From Elmis aenea (lineage: Eukaryota > Arthropoda > Insecta > Coleoptera > Elmidae): DNA of 64,000 bases. This document shows positions 13,243 to 24,010 of the stretch, in pieces; the stretch's first letter is position 1; every line of letters begins with the position of its first letter. The stretch is from the NCBI GenBank assembly GCA_947652605.1, contig OX393578.1, positions 60,023,415 to 60,087,414 of the forward strand, written 5' to 3'. Position numbers and translations under genes: made by a program. The notes beneath the pieces were generated by a model, which saw only the letters and a list, made by a program, of their open reading frames with translations, did not search any database and had not been told where the DNA came from.

Positions 13243-15065
13243 ATATACAGGGTGAGTCACGACGGACGCGTCGGAGTTTTATGGCAAAACGGTTTATATT
13301 TTCCAATTTCTGTCGCTGTTAGATTATGTAAGTCAATAAGGGCTACATTTTAAAAATATTTTCAAACATACAGGGTGCTCCAAAAAAGAGTGCCATATCA
13401 AAGTTATACTTTTTCTTATGGAACACCCTGTATATTTTTACATTTTTGGATTTCTCTTTAAATTTAATTCAAATAATGTAAAAGGTCATATGGGTCTTAA
13501 GTCAACCGTTCTCGTGAAAATTGCATTTTCATGAAAATACAGTATTTTCAAAAATGTTCAACATTTAAAAACTTTGAGAAGTCTGAAGAAATTCGCTTGG
13601 AGATAAGATTGACAATAGATTATGTAACACTTTGCACCACCTACATTTTTAAAATATTATACAGGGCGTTTTTTACGCTCGGTCAAACTTGTGAAACTTT
13701 AAACATCGATAACTCATTTTTTTAAAATACAACACCCTATATTTTTTTACACCGTCTTATAGAAAATTTAATTCTCTTTCGAAAACATTAAGGCTGTTTT
13801 TCACCTAAAATTTATATTTTCCGAGATATCGCGATTTTATTGTTAATTATTAGGGCAAAGTAATATTTTCAAGTAGGCTATGAAGGTAGACAGCGGTAAT
13901 TTGAAACAATTGAAAGAAAAAACAAGACACTTATAATTTTATCGTTTGACTACACACTTTTGACATATTTTTATAGGAAAGTTGTAGTTTTACCCTACTT
14001 ACGTTTAAATAGAGATTTTTTAAAATTATTTATGCATTTATTTATTGGACCAGTGTTATAAGATAATTACTAAATCCTATAAACCATTTTTTGTCTGTTT
14101 ACGATACGATACTACGACACTCTACCGAAAACAGTACCAACCATGTTTTTTTTTTAAATGTAAAATTAAACAAGTCAGTATTACTTTTTTTTTTTAATCA
14201 GCTTTCCGTTCTCGTACCTAATACATTATCAATCGGTTTTTAGGACTTGGCAAACGATCAAACTCAATTATATGAAAAATATTGTGGCCCTGTGAGAAAC
14301 CTATATTTAAACGTAAAAATGGTAAATCTACAAATTTCTTATAAAAAAATGTCAAAAATGTGTAGGCAAACGACAAAATTATAAGTTTCTTGTTTTTTTC
14401 TTTCAATTGTTTCAAATTACCGCTGTCTACCTTCATAGCCTACTTGAAAATATTACTTTGCCCTAATAATTAACAATAAAATCGCGATATCTCGGAAAAT
14501 ATCAACTTTAGGTAAAAAACAGCCTGAATGTTTTCGAAAGAGAATTAAATTTTCTATAAGACGGTGTAAAAAAATATAGGGTGTTGTATTTTAAAAAAAT
14601 GAGTTATCGATGTTTAAAGTTTCACAAGTTTGACCGAGCGTAAAAAAACGCCCTGTATAATATTTTAAAAATGTAGGTGGTGCAAAGTGTTACATAATCT
14701 ATTGTCAATCTTATCTCCAAGCGAATTTCTTCAGACTTCTCAAAGTTTTTAAATGTTGAAAATTTTTGAAAATACTGTATTTTCATGAAAATGCAATTTT
14801 CACGAGAACGGTTGATTTTAGACCCATATAACCTTATACATTTTTTGAATTAAATTTAAAGAGGAATCCAAAAATATAAAAATATACAATAAGAAAAAGT
14901 ATAACTTTGATATGGCACTCTTTTTTGGAGCACCCTGTATATTTGAAAATATTTTTAAAATGTAGCCCTTATTGACTTACATAATCTAACAGCGACAGAA
15001 ATTGAAAAATATAAACCGTTTTGCCATAAAACTCCGACGCGTCCGTCGTGACTCACCCTGTATAT
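13243..15065. mobile_element. Long palindromic element (TACAGGGTGAGTCAC ends), about 1.8 kb
   Basis: The left end ATATACAGGGTGAGTCACGA is mirrored exactly at the right end (15046-15065). Arms of roughly 790 bp (13243-14034 and 14286-15065) match closely over their whole length and flank an unpaired core of about 250 bp. A TA dinucleotide flanks each terminus, consistent with TA target duplication as in Tc1/mariner-type elements. No transposase is encoded; open frames in either arm are mirror images of each other. Inner copies of the same terminal motif (13369, 13432, about 13655) suggest the arm was assembled from nested units before it was mirrored. Confidence 0.9.
13369..13432. mobile_element. 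64-bp nested TACAGGGTGCTCC...GGAACACCCTGTA unit
   Basis: Inside the left arm of the long palindrome lies a tiny unit with both inverted ends (TACAGGGTGCTCC and GGAACACCCTGTA). In the mirrored right arm the corresponding unit (near 14885-14940) has lost about 10 bp including the GGAACACCC end, so the arms differ exactly there. It is far too short to encode anything. Confidence 0.7.
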
Positions 15066-15449
15066 TAACCATAAACAACTTTACGTGTTTTTATGTAATT
15101 TCACTTTAAAAAATCCACATTTTAAGCAAAAAAAGGCACAATCTTCTCGTTTTTAAATAAACCTGGCCTTTTTTCTAACATGGCTAGGCAAAAACGACCA
15201 AATACATAAAATAATAGCTTTAATATTTTAATATGCCTGGTATTAATAATTATCGATACATATTCCGCACAAATTAAAAAGTGTAAAAAAAGATTTCTTA
15301 AGTGGTTTTTACAAACAAACCATTTTACTTACAAACTTAAGAAACGAACACAATGCGTTCATACTTTATTGAACAAAGAATTGAAAGATTCATCACCACA
15401 CTAAAGAAAAACTTTAAAACCATATTTAACAAACAAAAAGCGACTGCTC

Positions 15450-16063
15450 TTCCGCTTAAACCGGAAACGATTTAATATCCCAACTACACCCAACACATAT
15501 TGCATTAGGTTTGGTTGACAAACAGTGGATTTAACTCCATTATACTCGATATTAAAAAAACATAAATAAACATGGAATGGCGCAATTTCCGTTTAAACCG
15601 GAAAATATTTTATAACACCCAAAACAGTTGTGATTTAACAGGATTTAAAATCATAACTCTAGTATTGAAGAAGTCATTGCTTATTGCATACGGATATCAA
15701 ATGATGCCACTTCCGCTCAAACAGGAAAACTTATTACACAAAGAACTCTAACAAATATTGCTTTAGGAGCAATTAAAAAAAAAAAACAATTACACAAAGA
15801 ACTCTAACAAATATTGCTTTAGGAGCAATTAAAAAAAAAAAAAAATGACCACAACTTTGGTAATAAAAAATGCATTTAAGACTGAAACAAACTTAAAAAT
15901 TAACCATTTTCCGTTTAAACCGGAAATTATTTAACAGTATACTCGTTTCCTAAATATTTCTTTGGGTAAAATTTACAAATACAAAGGATTTAACAAAATT
16001 ATTTCTTCGTTTAAAAACGGCCACTACAAATATCAAATGATTCTATTTCCGCTTAAACCGGAT
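15450..16063. repeat. Degenerate array with periodic TTCCGYTTAAACCGGAA palindrome
   Basis: The near-palindrome TTCCGYTTAAACCGGAA occurs at 15450, 15587, 15711 (variant CTCAAACAGGAA), 15909 and 16047 (variant ending GGAT). Spacing is 137, 124, 198 and 138 bp; the 198 becomes about 142 after removing a 56-bp local duplication. After each palindrome comes an AT-rich stretch, and a GGATTTAA-like motif follows 50-75 bp later in most units. This fits an old tandem array of about 138 bp whose only well-kept part is the palindrome. No coding potential. Confidence 0.7.
15734..15845. repeat. 56-bp tandem duplication within the array
   Basis: The segment TTACACAAAGAACTCTAACA through a poly-A run occurs twice in tandem (15734-15789 and 15790-15845), identical except for the length of the A-run. 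It inflates one unit of the surrounding periodic array and is much younger than that array. Confidence 0.9.
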
Positions 16064-16806
16064 ACGATTCAAAAACGCAATCACGTCTAACATAACACTT
16101 TGGATTCAGTGATAAACAAATGTGACCCAATTATTACGATATTTATAAAGTTATTGGAGATTAAAACCAATCAAACAAACAGGAAATGAATTAATCATTC
16201 GATTATTTCCAAATTGAAAAAGTTATGCCTGTATATAACCAACATCCGGTCTACGTGCACATCTTGGCATAGATACGCATTTGATAATGATCTTACTGTT
16301 TACTAGCAACAAAAGTTACTTAAAATAACAGTTGCTCTGAATTAGTCAAAGTAGATAAAACGAAATTCGTTCCCACTCAAAATTCGTACCGTATTGACAA
16401 CCCCAATATTATCAGCAGTGAGTGTCAACGAATAACGCCATCAATAAACAAGTATTTGTGTTTGATACTAAGACAAACTTTGATATGCATTCTTAGTAAC
16501 GTGATAACATCAAACACTGATAAACAGGATTTTTGAATTTCGCGGAATCACAAACGGGTTCATTGTGTGTCTTGCATTCGGGAAATGCAAGGCGAAATTG
16601 TACTACATCTGTTTTTCATTTCCGATTTTGCGCCCTTGTAGGACCTACTTCAAAGCGCCTGCAGAGAGAACATTGCTCCCGTTGTATCGATTATCATATT
16701 GATATTACTACCACTTAGAACTTACATTAAACAAAGATAAACACATTCTGTGGTGCAAATCCATTAATGATGGAACTTGAAAAAAATCTTCATAGATAAA
16801 TTGTGT
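16064..16806. other. No supported gene; higher-GC patch at 16530-16720
   Basis: A 61-codon open frame at 16533-16718 lies in a patch less AT-rich than its surroundings, with a pyrimidine tract and TTGTAG just before 16640 that could be a splice acceptor. The translation is not recognisable, so no gene is called. Confidence 0.3.
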
Positions 16807-17454
16807 GTACAGGGTGGTCCAAATTCGATGGGATTACATAGGTATCTCGCTTAATAGTCAAGATAGAGGAACGGTTAAATTACCAAAAATGTGCAGTTTT
16901 TTGGGACAAACTCAGAACAGCTGTCAAATATATTCTATCATTTTCTGTTTTTCTTGATTTTTTTTTGTTTCCACAGCCTACTTTTTGTTTTTCATCTTTA
17001 AAAAAATTGAAAAACCTTTGTAACTTGCGTATTATCGAAAATAAATACATTAACCCTTATATATTTGGAATGAGAAAAAAATAAGGAATTTAAATAGGCC
17101 ATAGCCAACTATAGCTTCCATTTAAAAAAAGTTAAGTTTGTGTCATAACTTTTTAACGGCGATTGAAATAATTTTTTTTTTATTGTAATCAAACTTAACA
17201 TGAAAATATATAAAAATATTTTTTATAAACTTTTTTGATATTTACAACAATAACCAAGATATGACACATTATTAATATGACAAAAAAACAGTTTTTCTCT
17301 AATATCTCAAAAACCGGAAATGATACTATATCTTTGAAAACGGTTCTGAGTATGTTCCAAAAAACTGCCCCTTTTTGGTAATTTAACCGTTTCTCTATCT
17401 TGCCTATTAAGCGAGATACCCATGCAATCCCATCGAATTTGGACCACCCTGTAC
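16807..17454. mobile_element. Palindromic element (TACAGGGTGGTCC ends), 648 bp
   Basis: GTACAGGGTGGTCCAAATTC at the left end is mirrored at 17435-17454. The outer arms of about 115 bp are roughly 90 percent alike, including a conserved ATCTCGCTTAATA module about 40 bp from each end followed by GGTTAAATTACC. The inner part is only partly self-complementary. TA flanks the termini. The 89-codon minus-strand open frame inside is a by-product of the TIR. Confidence 0.85.
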
Positions 17455-17598
17455 GTAGAAGCAATTAAAATATTTTTGTTGCGTTACGGAAATAAATTCG
17501 CGAATAAGCCGCGAAAATTCGTGAAAAAGTCCACATTTTTGTATCTAAAATGAATCACTTGTCTCACATAGTTTTTATTGCTGTCTAACAGGCTAGTA

Positions 17599-17784
17599 TA
17601 GGGCTGTCCAACTAGCGAACTTTTGTGGCCCCCAAATATCTTACAAAAATCATTTAACTTAACCCTTAAGACGATGTATTCATTAAATTTCGTTTCGCTT
17701 ATTAGATTTACACTCAATAGTGGCCCGCTAAAACTTTCGAGAACAAAAATGGCCCGAATTCATACAGAAGTTTGGACAAACCTG
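17599..17784. mobile_element. Small hAT-like element with 8-bp target duplication (6/8)
   Basis: The left end TAGGGCTGTCCAACT and the complement of the right end (CAGGTTTGTCCAAACT) form imperfect terminal inverted repeats of the CAGGGCTGTCCAA type seen in hAT elements. The 8-bp flanks GGCTAGTA (17591-17598) and AACTAGTA (17785-17792) agree at six positions, as expected for a slightly decayed hAT duplication. The interior has TGGCCC motifs near both ends and no transposase. Confidence 0.65.
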
Positions 17785-18030
17785 AACTAGTACAAAGAAA
17801 CTAAGCCCCCAGCGCAGCGTTCAAATTTAGTTTTAAAACACAGTTATTAGTTACAAAAACAGCAAAATTATAATAAATATATAGTTTCGAGGGACCAAAT
17901 TTATGTTTAAAGTAAAAATAGAATAGATTATTGTCAAGAATACTTAAAAAAATGTAAGTTACCACTTGGAAAAGTAATTAGATTAAATTTAGCGAATCAT
18001 TAGGTGGTATACTGCAATTAATTTTAGACT

Positions 18031-18778
18031 GTACAGGGTGGCCTAATTTCGATGCCCATACAGGGTTTCTCGGTTATTATCAGAGACAGAAAGTACGTAG
18101 TCTTGATTTGTTTTTTTCGAGAGGAATTCATTGCCGTAAACAGATTTTTGACATCTTTTTTAATTTTCGAAATATAGTCAAAAACCGGTTTAAAGAAATT
18201 TTCAAAAATGTCAAATATCTCGCTTAAAGAAAGATAGAAAATACTGTAGATATTTTTTGCATGGTTTTTTGTTCATAATAAGACAGCGATACATAATTTT
18301 TTTTACTCCTATAATTATTGATATATTACACCTAACTTTCTTATTTTAAATAAACTATAGTTGACTTTTGCATAAATCGAAAGCTTACTTTTTGCGCTTT
18401 TCAAAAATATATAATTTGCTTATGGTTGCCATTTAAAATAAGAAAGTTAGGTGTAATATATCGATATTTAAATGAGTAAAAATAATTAAATAATTAAATA
18501 ATGCAATCTTAATAAGAACGAAAAACCATGCAAAAGTTGTCTTTAAAGTTTTTTCTGTCCTTTCGTTTAAGCGAGATATTTTGACATTTTTGAAAATATC
18601 TAAAAATCAGTTTTTGGCTATATTTCGAAAATTAAAAAAGAGATCAAAAATCTGTTTGCGACAATGACCTCCTCTGAAAAAAAAAAAGATCGAGACTACG
18701 TACTTGGTTTTTTTTATCTCTCTGATAATAATCGAGATACCCTACCTGTATGGGCATCGAAAATAGACCACCCTGTAC
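18031..18778. mobile_element. Palindromic element (TACAGGGTGGCC ends), 748 bp
   Basis: GTACAGGGTGG at the left and its complement ending at 18778 bound a nearly complete foldback. Outer arms match over about 230 bp and inner segments also pair (TACACCTAACTTTCTTATTT near 18325 with its complement near 18435), leaving a loop of about 60 bp. Near the end, a TTTCTCGGTTATTATCAGAGA module parallels the ATCTCGCTTATTATAAGAG module of the related elements. No coding sequence. Confidence 0.85.
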
Positions 18779-21222
18779 ATAAACAAAACGCAATAAACGT
18801 GAAAATATATAAAAAATGGATAATATAGACGGAATTTTCGCGTCCAGAGTTAGATTTAGGAGAAAATCGACCCCTAGAAGATCCGTGTAGAGGCTTTTTT
18901 GTAAACTTATCGTAACAATTACAAAATTTGATAAATTAACATCAAAAAAATCTTTTTGTAAATTTCCAAACAAGCGTTAATACTGTTACTTATTAAATCA
19001 ATAATGTACCCCATAATTAAAATAAAGAACGCAAGGATCTAACGACATTTTTTAAACAAATTTTGAAAATTACGCAGGTCAAATGTGCATTCTCCAAAAA
19101 CTATAATTAAACATGGTTTAACATTTCAGACTTAAAACTTACAGTCGTGGCACTTATTTTAATCGTTAACGGTTTCAATCTAGTTGCAGCCAATTAAAAA
19201 AATAATAATAATGACATACATGAACCAAAAGGCCTTGAAAATTAGAATCACTCCGATATAACACTAACTACATAGAAAAAACCAAATTGCTTTGAAAACA
19301 ACTGATTACTGATAATAAATAATGACGAAATTTGAAACAGAATATCAAAATGAACTAAGACATTATCAAAAACGAGCTTTAAATCACCAAAAATTATCAG
19401 AAACTAACAAGAAATTGTTTGAAGCTACTGTAAAGTTGCCAAAACATATGCATCGAGCGTAAAAGTTGGTGAACCCTACTAAAAAATATTTAAAAATAAT
19501 TATTATGGGCTTTTTGGAAGCATATTAATTAATATGACGTATTTCTATTAAAATAAAGATAAGCAAAAATGTAATTAATCATGTAAGTTGCCCATTATTC
19601 AATTGTTTTCAGAGATATAAGCAGGGGATTCCCTAAAAATATTAACCGTATTATATGATATTCAACGGAGACTTTTCACACTGCAGGTAAATGCATAAAT
19701 TTCACATTTTAAACAATTTACTTTTGTAAAGAAAAAAACACCGCTAGCTGTTTAGCGCATCTTAAACTCTCTAATTAATTTTGTAAATATTTTCTAATCG
19801 ACTTACAACTGCAGTAATCTGCTGAATTATATTCCGAGAGCCAACTCAGCCTAGCTAGTATAAAAATTAATATTAATTTAGATGCAACGTTCTAGAAGCA
19901 GCTTTTTAAACCGGCTGATTCGATTTAGAGAGTTGTTAATCACTTTTTTGTCAATCAACTAGGCGTAATACAGCTGGAGAACGCGAGTTGCTCGAAATAT
20001 TCTAGAGGATATTGAACGTTGGCGGGCTTTCCCTAACGCCAAGAACATCTAGAAGGCGTATTTTAGTTTCTTTTTAGTAATTACACAAAGACAATTCAAA
20101 TGTCAATCTATTTTGTAACGCAAATAGGGCGATTATTAATAGAACTTTTAAATTAAACAAAAAACGAGCGAGACAAAAGCTCGCGCTTTTGAAACAAAAG
20201 TAAAACGCAATAAAAGGGTGAAGGAGCTGGGGTGTAAAACATTTTCCGCGGAATTAAAAAAAATAATAGCGAGAATTAACAGCTTACCATTTACAAAAGT
20301 TGATGCCATGGTGGCAAGAATTACCTGCAATGAAAAAACAACGCTAAAAAACGTGGTTTAAAATATCCGCTGTATTATTCATTAGCAACAATCTATTTAA
20401 TTCTAAACTCGACCCAGTCGAGAACTCTAACATATTTAAGCAATTAGTAACGAGAAATATTAATTTAGATAAACTACAATAAAAATTTGACTAAGAAACA
20501 TAAGTTTTTAAAACACGTTATGCATTTGTGAAGGTAAACAAAAACATGGATTGATTTTGTGCATTCGTCGGCGATAATTATTGTATAAAATATATAAAAA
20601 TGATATACTCACCACTAAAACTATAAATACAAAATACAAAAACCACTAAACACTAAATATTATTAATCAATGTAAAACACGTGTTCATAACGAACGCTAC
20701 GCAAAGCCAAACTGTGTTTGGAGGAGGATGGTAAACTGTTAAACCATTACCACCAGGGGTAAAGTTAAATTTTTCGTAGAACTCTGTAGTAAATTCTAAA
20801 AACGTATGGATGACTCCATCTACAGCGACGGTACTAGAACTGTAGTCTGTTGGGTTGCCTAAAGCTCGACGCCTTCACCAAGAGAGCGGCGCCTATAAAT
20901 AAAAACTGCTAGCGATCGTCTTATTTCGCGTCCTGTTAATCATCAAAGTTACGAATAACCCTGCAAAACACTTATTTTTGATCTTCTTGATTTAATAAAT
21001 ACTTTCTAGATCGGATTTCAGCTACAACCTCTCCTTGTCAGAAGCAGATTAGACAAATATCAATTGGTATGCATTCTTTTTTGATTCTAAACGTATAGAA
21101 TTGAAAAGATTCAAAAATTGTTTATAATAAGTAACTTAAAACGTTTCGACCTCTAAAATCATCATCAGCACACCCCTGAATACGCAATTTATTGTTTAAA
21201 AACATTTTTTTTTCTAGAATAT
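18779..21222. other. No supported gene; one possible micro-exon
   Basis: Apart from the candidate exon at 20288-20324 nothing bounded was found. A TATAAATA string at about 20894 sits in a locally GC-richer patch (20820-20930), but no transcript can be traced from it. Confidence 0.35.
20288..20324 (-). CDS. Possible 37-bp exon (weak)
   Basis: On the minus strand, TTTTTTCATTGCAG (a good acceptor) is followed by 37 bases and then G|GTAAGC (a good donor). The 37 bases include GCCACCATGG, a strong start context, and would read VILATMASTFVNG. It could be an internal exon or a first coding exon read from the ATG. I recognise no family and see no neighbouring exon, so this may be chance. Confidence 0.2.
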
Positions 21223-21474
21223 TAAGGTGACCAACTTTCTTACAATGAAAAGGAGGACACAAATTGAAAAGCAAAAAAAAAAGTAAATAAATAAAAGACA
21301 CATTTTATGCATTGCAAACATTATAATATGATAAATGCGTAATAAAAACATTTGTAACTAACACTAACATGAAATTTTATGCTTACATGCCTATAACTAT
21401 TTATGAATGAATATTTTTTGTCAGTGTATTATCTTCTAACAATATATTGGAAATATCTGAACAAGAAATGTCCT

Positions 21475-21735
21475 TCATATTGAATTTTCGGCAAGTGCTG
21501 CAGCTAGAGTATCAACATTCAATCTCGATTTCTCACTTGTCCAAAAATCATTAGCAATTGAAAAAACTCTTTCAACTGCTGCATTAGTTCCAGGGCAGCA
21601 CAACACAAATTGAACAAGAATAAATAAATTTTTACATGGAATATGTCCATTTTTGAAATGGCTGAATATTTCCATCCATCTTTTATCAATTTCAAGGTGT
21701 TGATTTTCCCATTGTATTAATTTTTCAGAATTTAA
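21475..21735 (-). pseudogene. hAT transposase C-terminal (dimerisation) fragment
   Basis: The minus-strand frame contains GTNAAVERVFSIAN followed by EKSRLNVDTLAAAL, the signature of the hAT C-terminal dimerisation domain of ZBED/hAT transposases. The frame is open upstream of the first Met (residues read WENQHLEIDKRW) right up to the insertion at 21735, and a compatible frame resumes beyond 22645 (FDREEIRRL), so the palindromic element entered the coding sequence. Full hAT transposases are 500-700 residues; only about 100 remain, without the BED finger or catalytic core. It cannot be active. Confidence 0.85.
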
Positions 21736-22644
21736 ATACAGGGTGTCCCAAATTCGAGTAAATGCATGGGGATCTCGCTTATCTTAAGAGCTACGAGGTC
21801 GGTTAAATTAGGGCAAAGTTGCTAAATTCGATGCTTATTGATAATCTAAAGAGAAATTGGAAATATCCGAGAAAATTAGGAAAAACTGGAAAGTCCATTT
21901 TTGAAAATCGTTTATAACTCCTTTGGAGTTTGAAATATTTTAAATGTGTAAAAAAGTTGCTCAAGCAACTTTTTAAGCCGAATCGGATGTTGGTCACAAA
22001 TTTTTCCTAGGTCGATTCGTTTTTGTTTTTAGACAACCAACTTTGTTTTTTCTTATGGGCAGCATATCGCGTTTTTCTTCGTTATTAAAGTTCATTTTTA
22101 CGACTAACAGGCCTTCAAAACTTTTAGTTTGTTGATCGGTTGTCAAGGAAACAACATAAACTACAATGACCGGCCAACCTGATTTATAATGGTTATTGTT
22201 TAAAACGTATTTTTTGAAATTTGACAATGAAAGAAAAAGTAAAATACCATGTGTGATTAATCAATGGATTCAGAAAAATAAATGCTATTTGATTATGTAA
22301 ATAGCAAAAATTGCGCCCATAAGAAAAAATAAAGTTGGTTGTCATAAAACAAAAATTAATCAATCTAGAAAAAAATTGTGACCACTATTGGATTCGGCTT
22401 GAAAAGTTGCTTGGGCAATGTCTTCAAAATATTTCATACTCCATAGGAGTTATAGACGATTTTCAAAAATCGTATTTTCCAGTTTTTCCTAATCTTCTCG
22501 GATTCCGTTTGAGATATTTCCAATTTCTCTTTGGATTATTAATGAGCATCTAATTTCGCAACTTTGCCCTAATTTAACCGACCTCGTAGCTCTTAAGATA
22601 AGCGAGATCCCCATGCATTTCCTCGAATTTGGGACACCCTGTAT
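21736..22644. mobile_element. Palindromic element (TACAGGGTGTCCCAAATTCG ends), 909 bp, inside hAT
   Basis: ATACAGGGTGTCCC is mirrored at the right end (complement ends 22644). Arms of about 300 bp pair closely and include GGGGATCTCGCTTATCTTAAG about 35 bp in and GGTTAAATTAGGGC after it, the same order of modules as in the elements at 16807, 35591 and 45742. The central third is unpaired. TA lies at each terminus. Insertion into the hAT frame shows it is younger than that hAT copy. Confidence 0.9.
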
Positions 22645-22814
22645 ACATTCAGTCTTCTAATTTCTTCACGATCAAATACGGAGATTTACAGATTTTAGTC
22701 TTCAAATATCGAAAAGGACAAAAAGGAGGACAAAAAGGAGGACACTTTTTAAGGGAGGACAGAAGTGAAAGAAGGAGGACTGTCCTCCCTAAAGGAGGAC
22801 GGTTGGTCACCTTA

Positions 22815-23588
22815 AGAATATGCAAGATTTTACGTAGAGCAAGTCAAATGAATCACACAAGTGCCAACCCAAGCTTTTTTTTTCGCTTATAACGTTGCAA
22901 ATTAGATGATCCATGGCATGTACACATAAATGTCTGCCTGCAGGTAAACCAGACGGATGAAACCAATTTTAAATTAATTTTATTGGCGCTAACTTAGAAT
23001 TTTTCAACGGACTTAAATCACTTTAACAAGTTTACAGTGATTTATGAATAAAAGTTTTAAAATATCGTATTATAAATTTAAGAAATCGTTAACCTATTTT
23101 CTTAGCGCGAATGTGTGGCGAAAAAAATTAACAAGTTCGGGTAGATGTGACTAAAATTGTTATATTTTACATACAGGCACGTTTTCGGCGTCTTCAAATA
23201 TGGCTAAGGAATTTCGTACTACAAACAACACCTTCGATAGTTTACATTTTAAAGTGTGTTTTATGGCCTATAATTTGAATTTTATGTGGTTCAAGTCAAG
23301 TCTAGGAGTGGCTGGCTATACATTCGCACTTTAAACTAAACATCTTTTAGCTGGTAGTTTATATTTCAAAGCAGACTAACATATGATATTAATGAGCTTA
23401 ACTTCTTAATCGAATTTAAATGACTGTTTTTGTGGTGTGTATGTGGATATAATAATAATTAATATTGAGTTTATTATTAAGTGATGACAGGTCATAAATT
23501 ACTTATAAAGAGTTTACTGCAATGTTAAAATAAAAAAAAAGGCAAAGCGATTTGACTTAATTAGTTTTATTTTTATACTACATACCCT
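22815..23588. other. AT-rich stretch without recognisable gene
   Basis: No bounded repeat or open frame was supported. Confidence 0.4.
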
Positions 23589-23837
23589 TTTTTTTACTGA
23601 TTTATTTTACTTCGGCATATTTTCGCTGCTATGGCCAATCACCGAAGTGGAAGAGAAGGGAACTAGGATTAGGTGAGTAAGGGTAGAGGGTAGGTGGAAG
23701 TACTGTCACAGCATTTGCCTATAGTAGGTAGGGGAAACCACCTGAAACCCCTACGATGACAGACGGCTGCGGGATTCGAACCCACGCCTCCCGACTTTAC
23801 TCGCTAGGTTGCATATCAATCGGCCACCGAGCTCGGT
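23589..23837 (-). mobile_element. tRNA-derived SINE with 13-bp target duplication
   Basis: On the minus strand the 5' region has a tRNA-like head: an A-box-like TGGCCGATTGATATGC (complement of 23811-23826) and a clear B box GGTTCGAATCC (complement of 23772-23782) at tRNA-like spacing. The body contains GGTGGTTTCCCC and AGGCAAATGCTG, which I recall as a shared body segment of insect SINEs, and the 3' end is an A-run (plus-strand T-run at 23589). The perfect direct repeat TACTACATACCCT (23576-23588 and 23838-23850) brackets it exactly. The head shows it uses RNA polymerase III promoter elements; it codes for nothing and depended on LINE machinery. Confidence 0.9.
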
Positions 23838-23931
23838 TACTACATACCCTAAAAGAAGCCAAATAAAGATTAAACATTTTAACACAGACAAATTTGTTTG
23901 TTGAGTATAAGCATCGTGTACTATACAGGGT

Positions 23932-24010
23932 GTTCCAGAAAGGATCCCGCAAACTTTAAGGGTGTCTTTCTTATATAACTTAAAGTAAAAAACTAACATC
24001 AAACTAAGTC
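23932..24010 (+). mobile_element. Isolated TACAGGGTGTTCC-type terminus
   Basis: TATACAGGGTGTTCCAGAAAGG starts here; GGTGTCTTTCTTATATAA about 45 bp in resembles the GGGTCTTTCATATAA module of the small element at 37388-37502. No right end was found. Confidence 0.5.

Larger units (their letters stand above)
21223..22814 (-). mobile_element. Deleted hAT element, interrupted by a palindromic insertion
   Basis: The left end TAAGGTGACCAAC is mirrored by GTTGGTCACCTTA at 22814. A direct repeat AGAATAT (21216-21222 and 22815-22821) flanks it, close to the 8-bp duplication of hAT elements. Near the ends, GGAGGAC recurs (once on the left, about five direct copies plus one inverted copy on the right, 22718-22800), resembling the subterminal motifs hAT transposases bind. 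The element keeps only the 3' part of its transposase frame (separate entry). Without the 909-bp insertion at 21736-22644 it is about 680 bp, so the 5' and central coding parts were lost by internal deletion. Confidence 0.8.

Noticed and set aside
16533..16718. 61-codon frame in a higher-GC patch as an exon
   Set aside because: A possible acceptor lies inside it but no donor or family match; not enough for a call.
18644..18973. 109-codon minus-strand open frame
   Set aside because: It crosses the terminus of the palindrome at 18031-18778 into flanking DNA and has no protein signature.
20885..20905. TATAAATA as a promoter
   Set aside because: Expected often in AT-rich DNA; no initiator or downstream gene can be tied to it.
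23751..23850. tRNA gene suggested by the B box GGTTCGAATCC
   Set aside because: There is no complete cloverleaf; A-tail and flanking 13-bp duplication show it is the head of a SINE.
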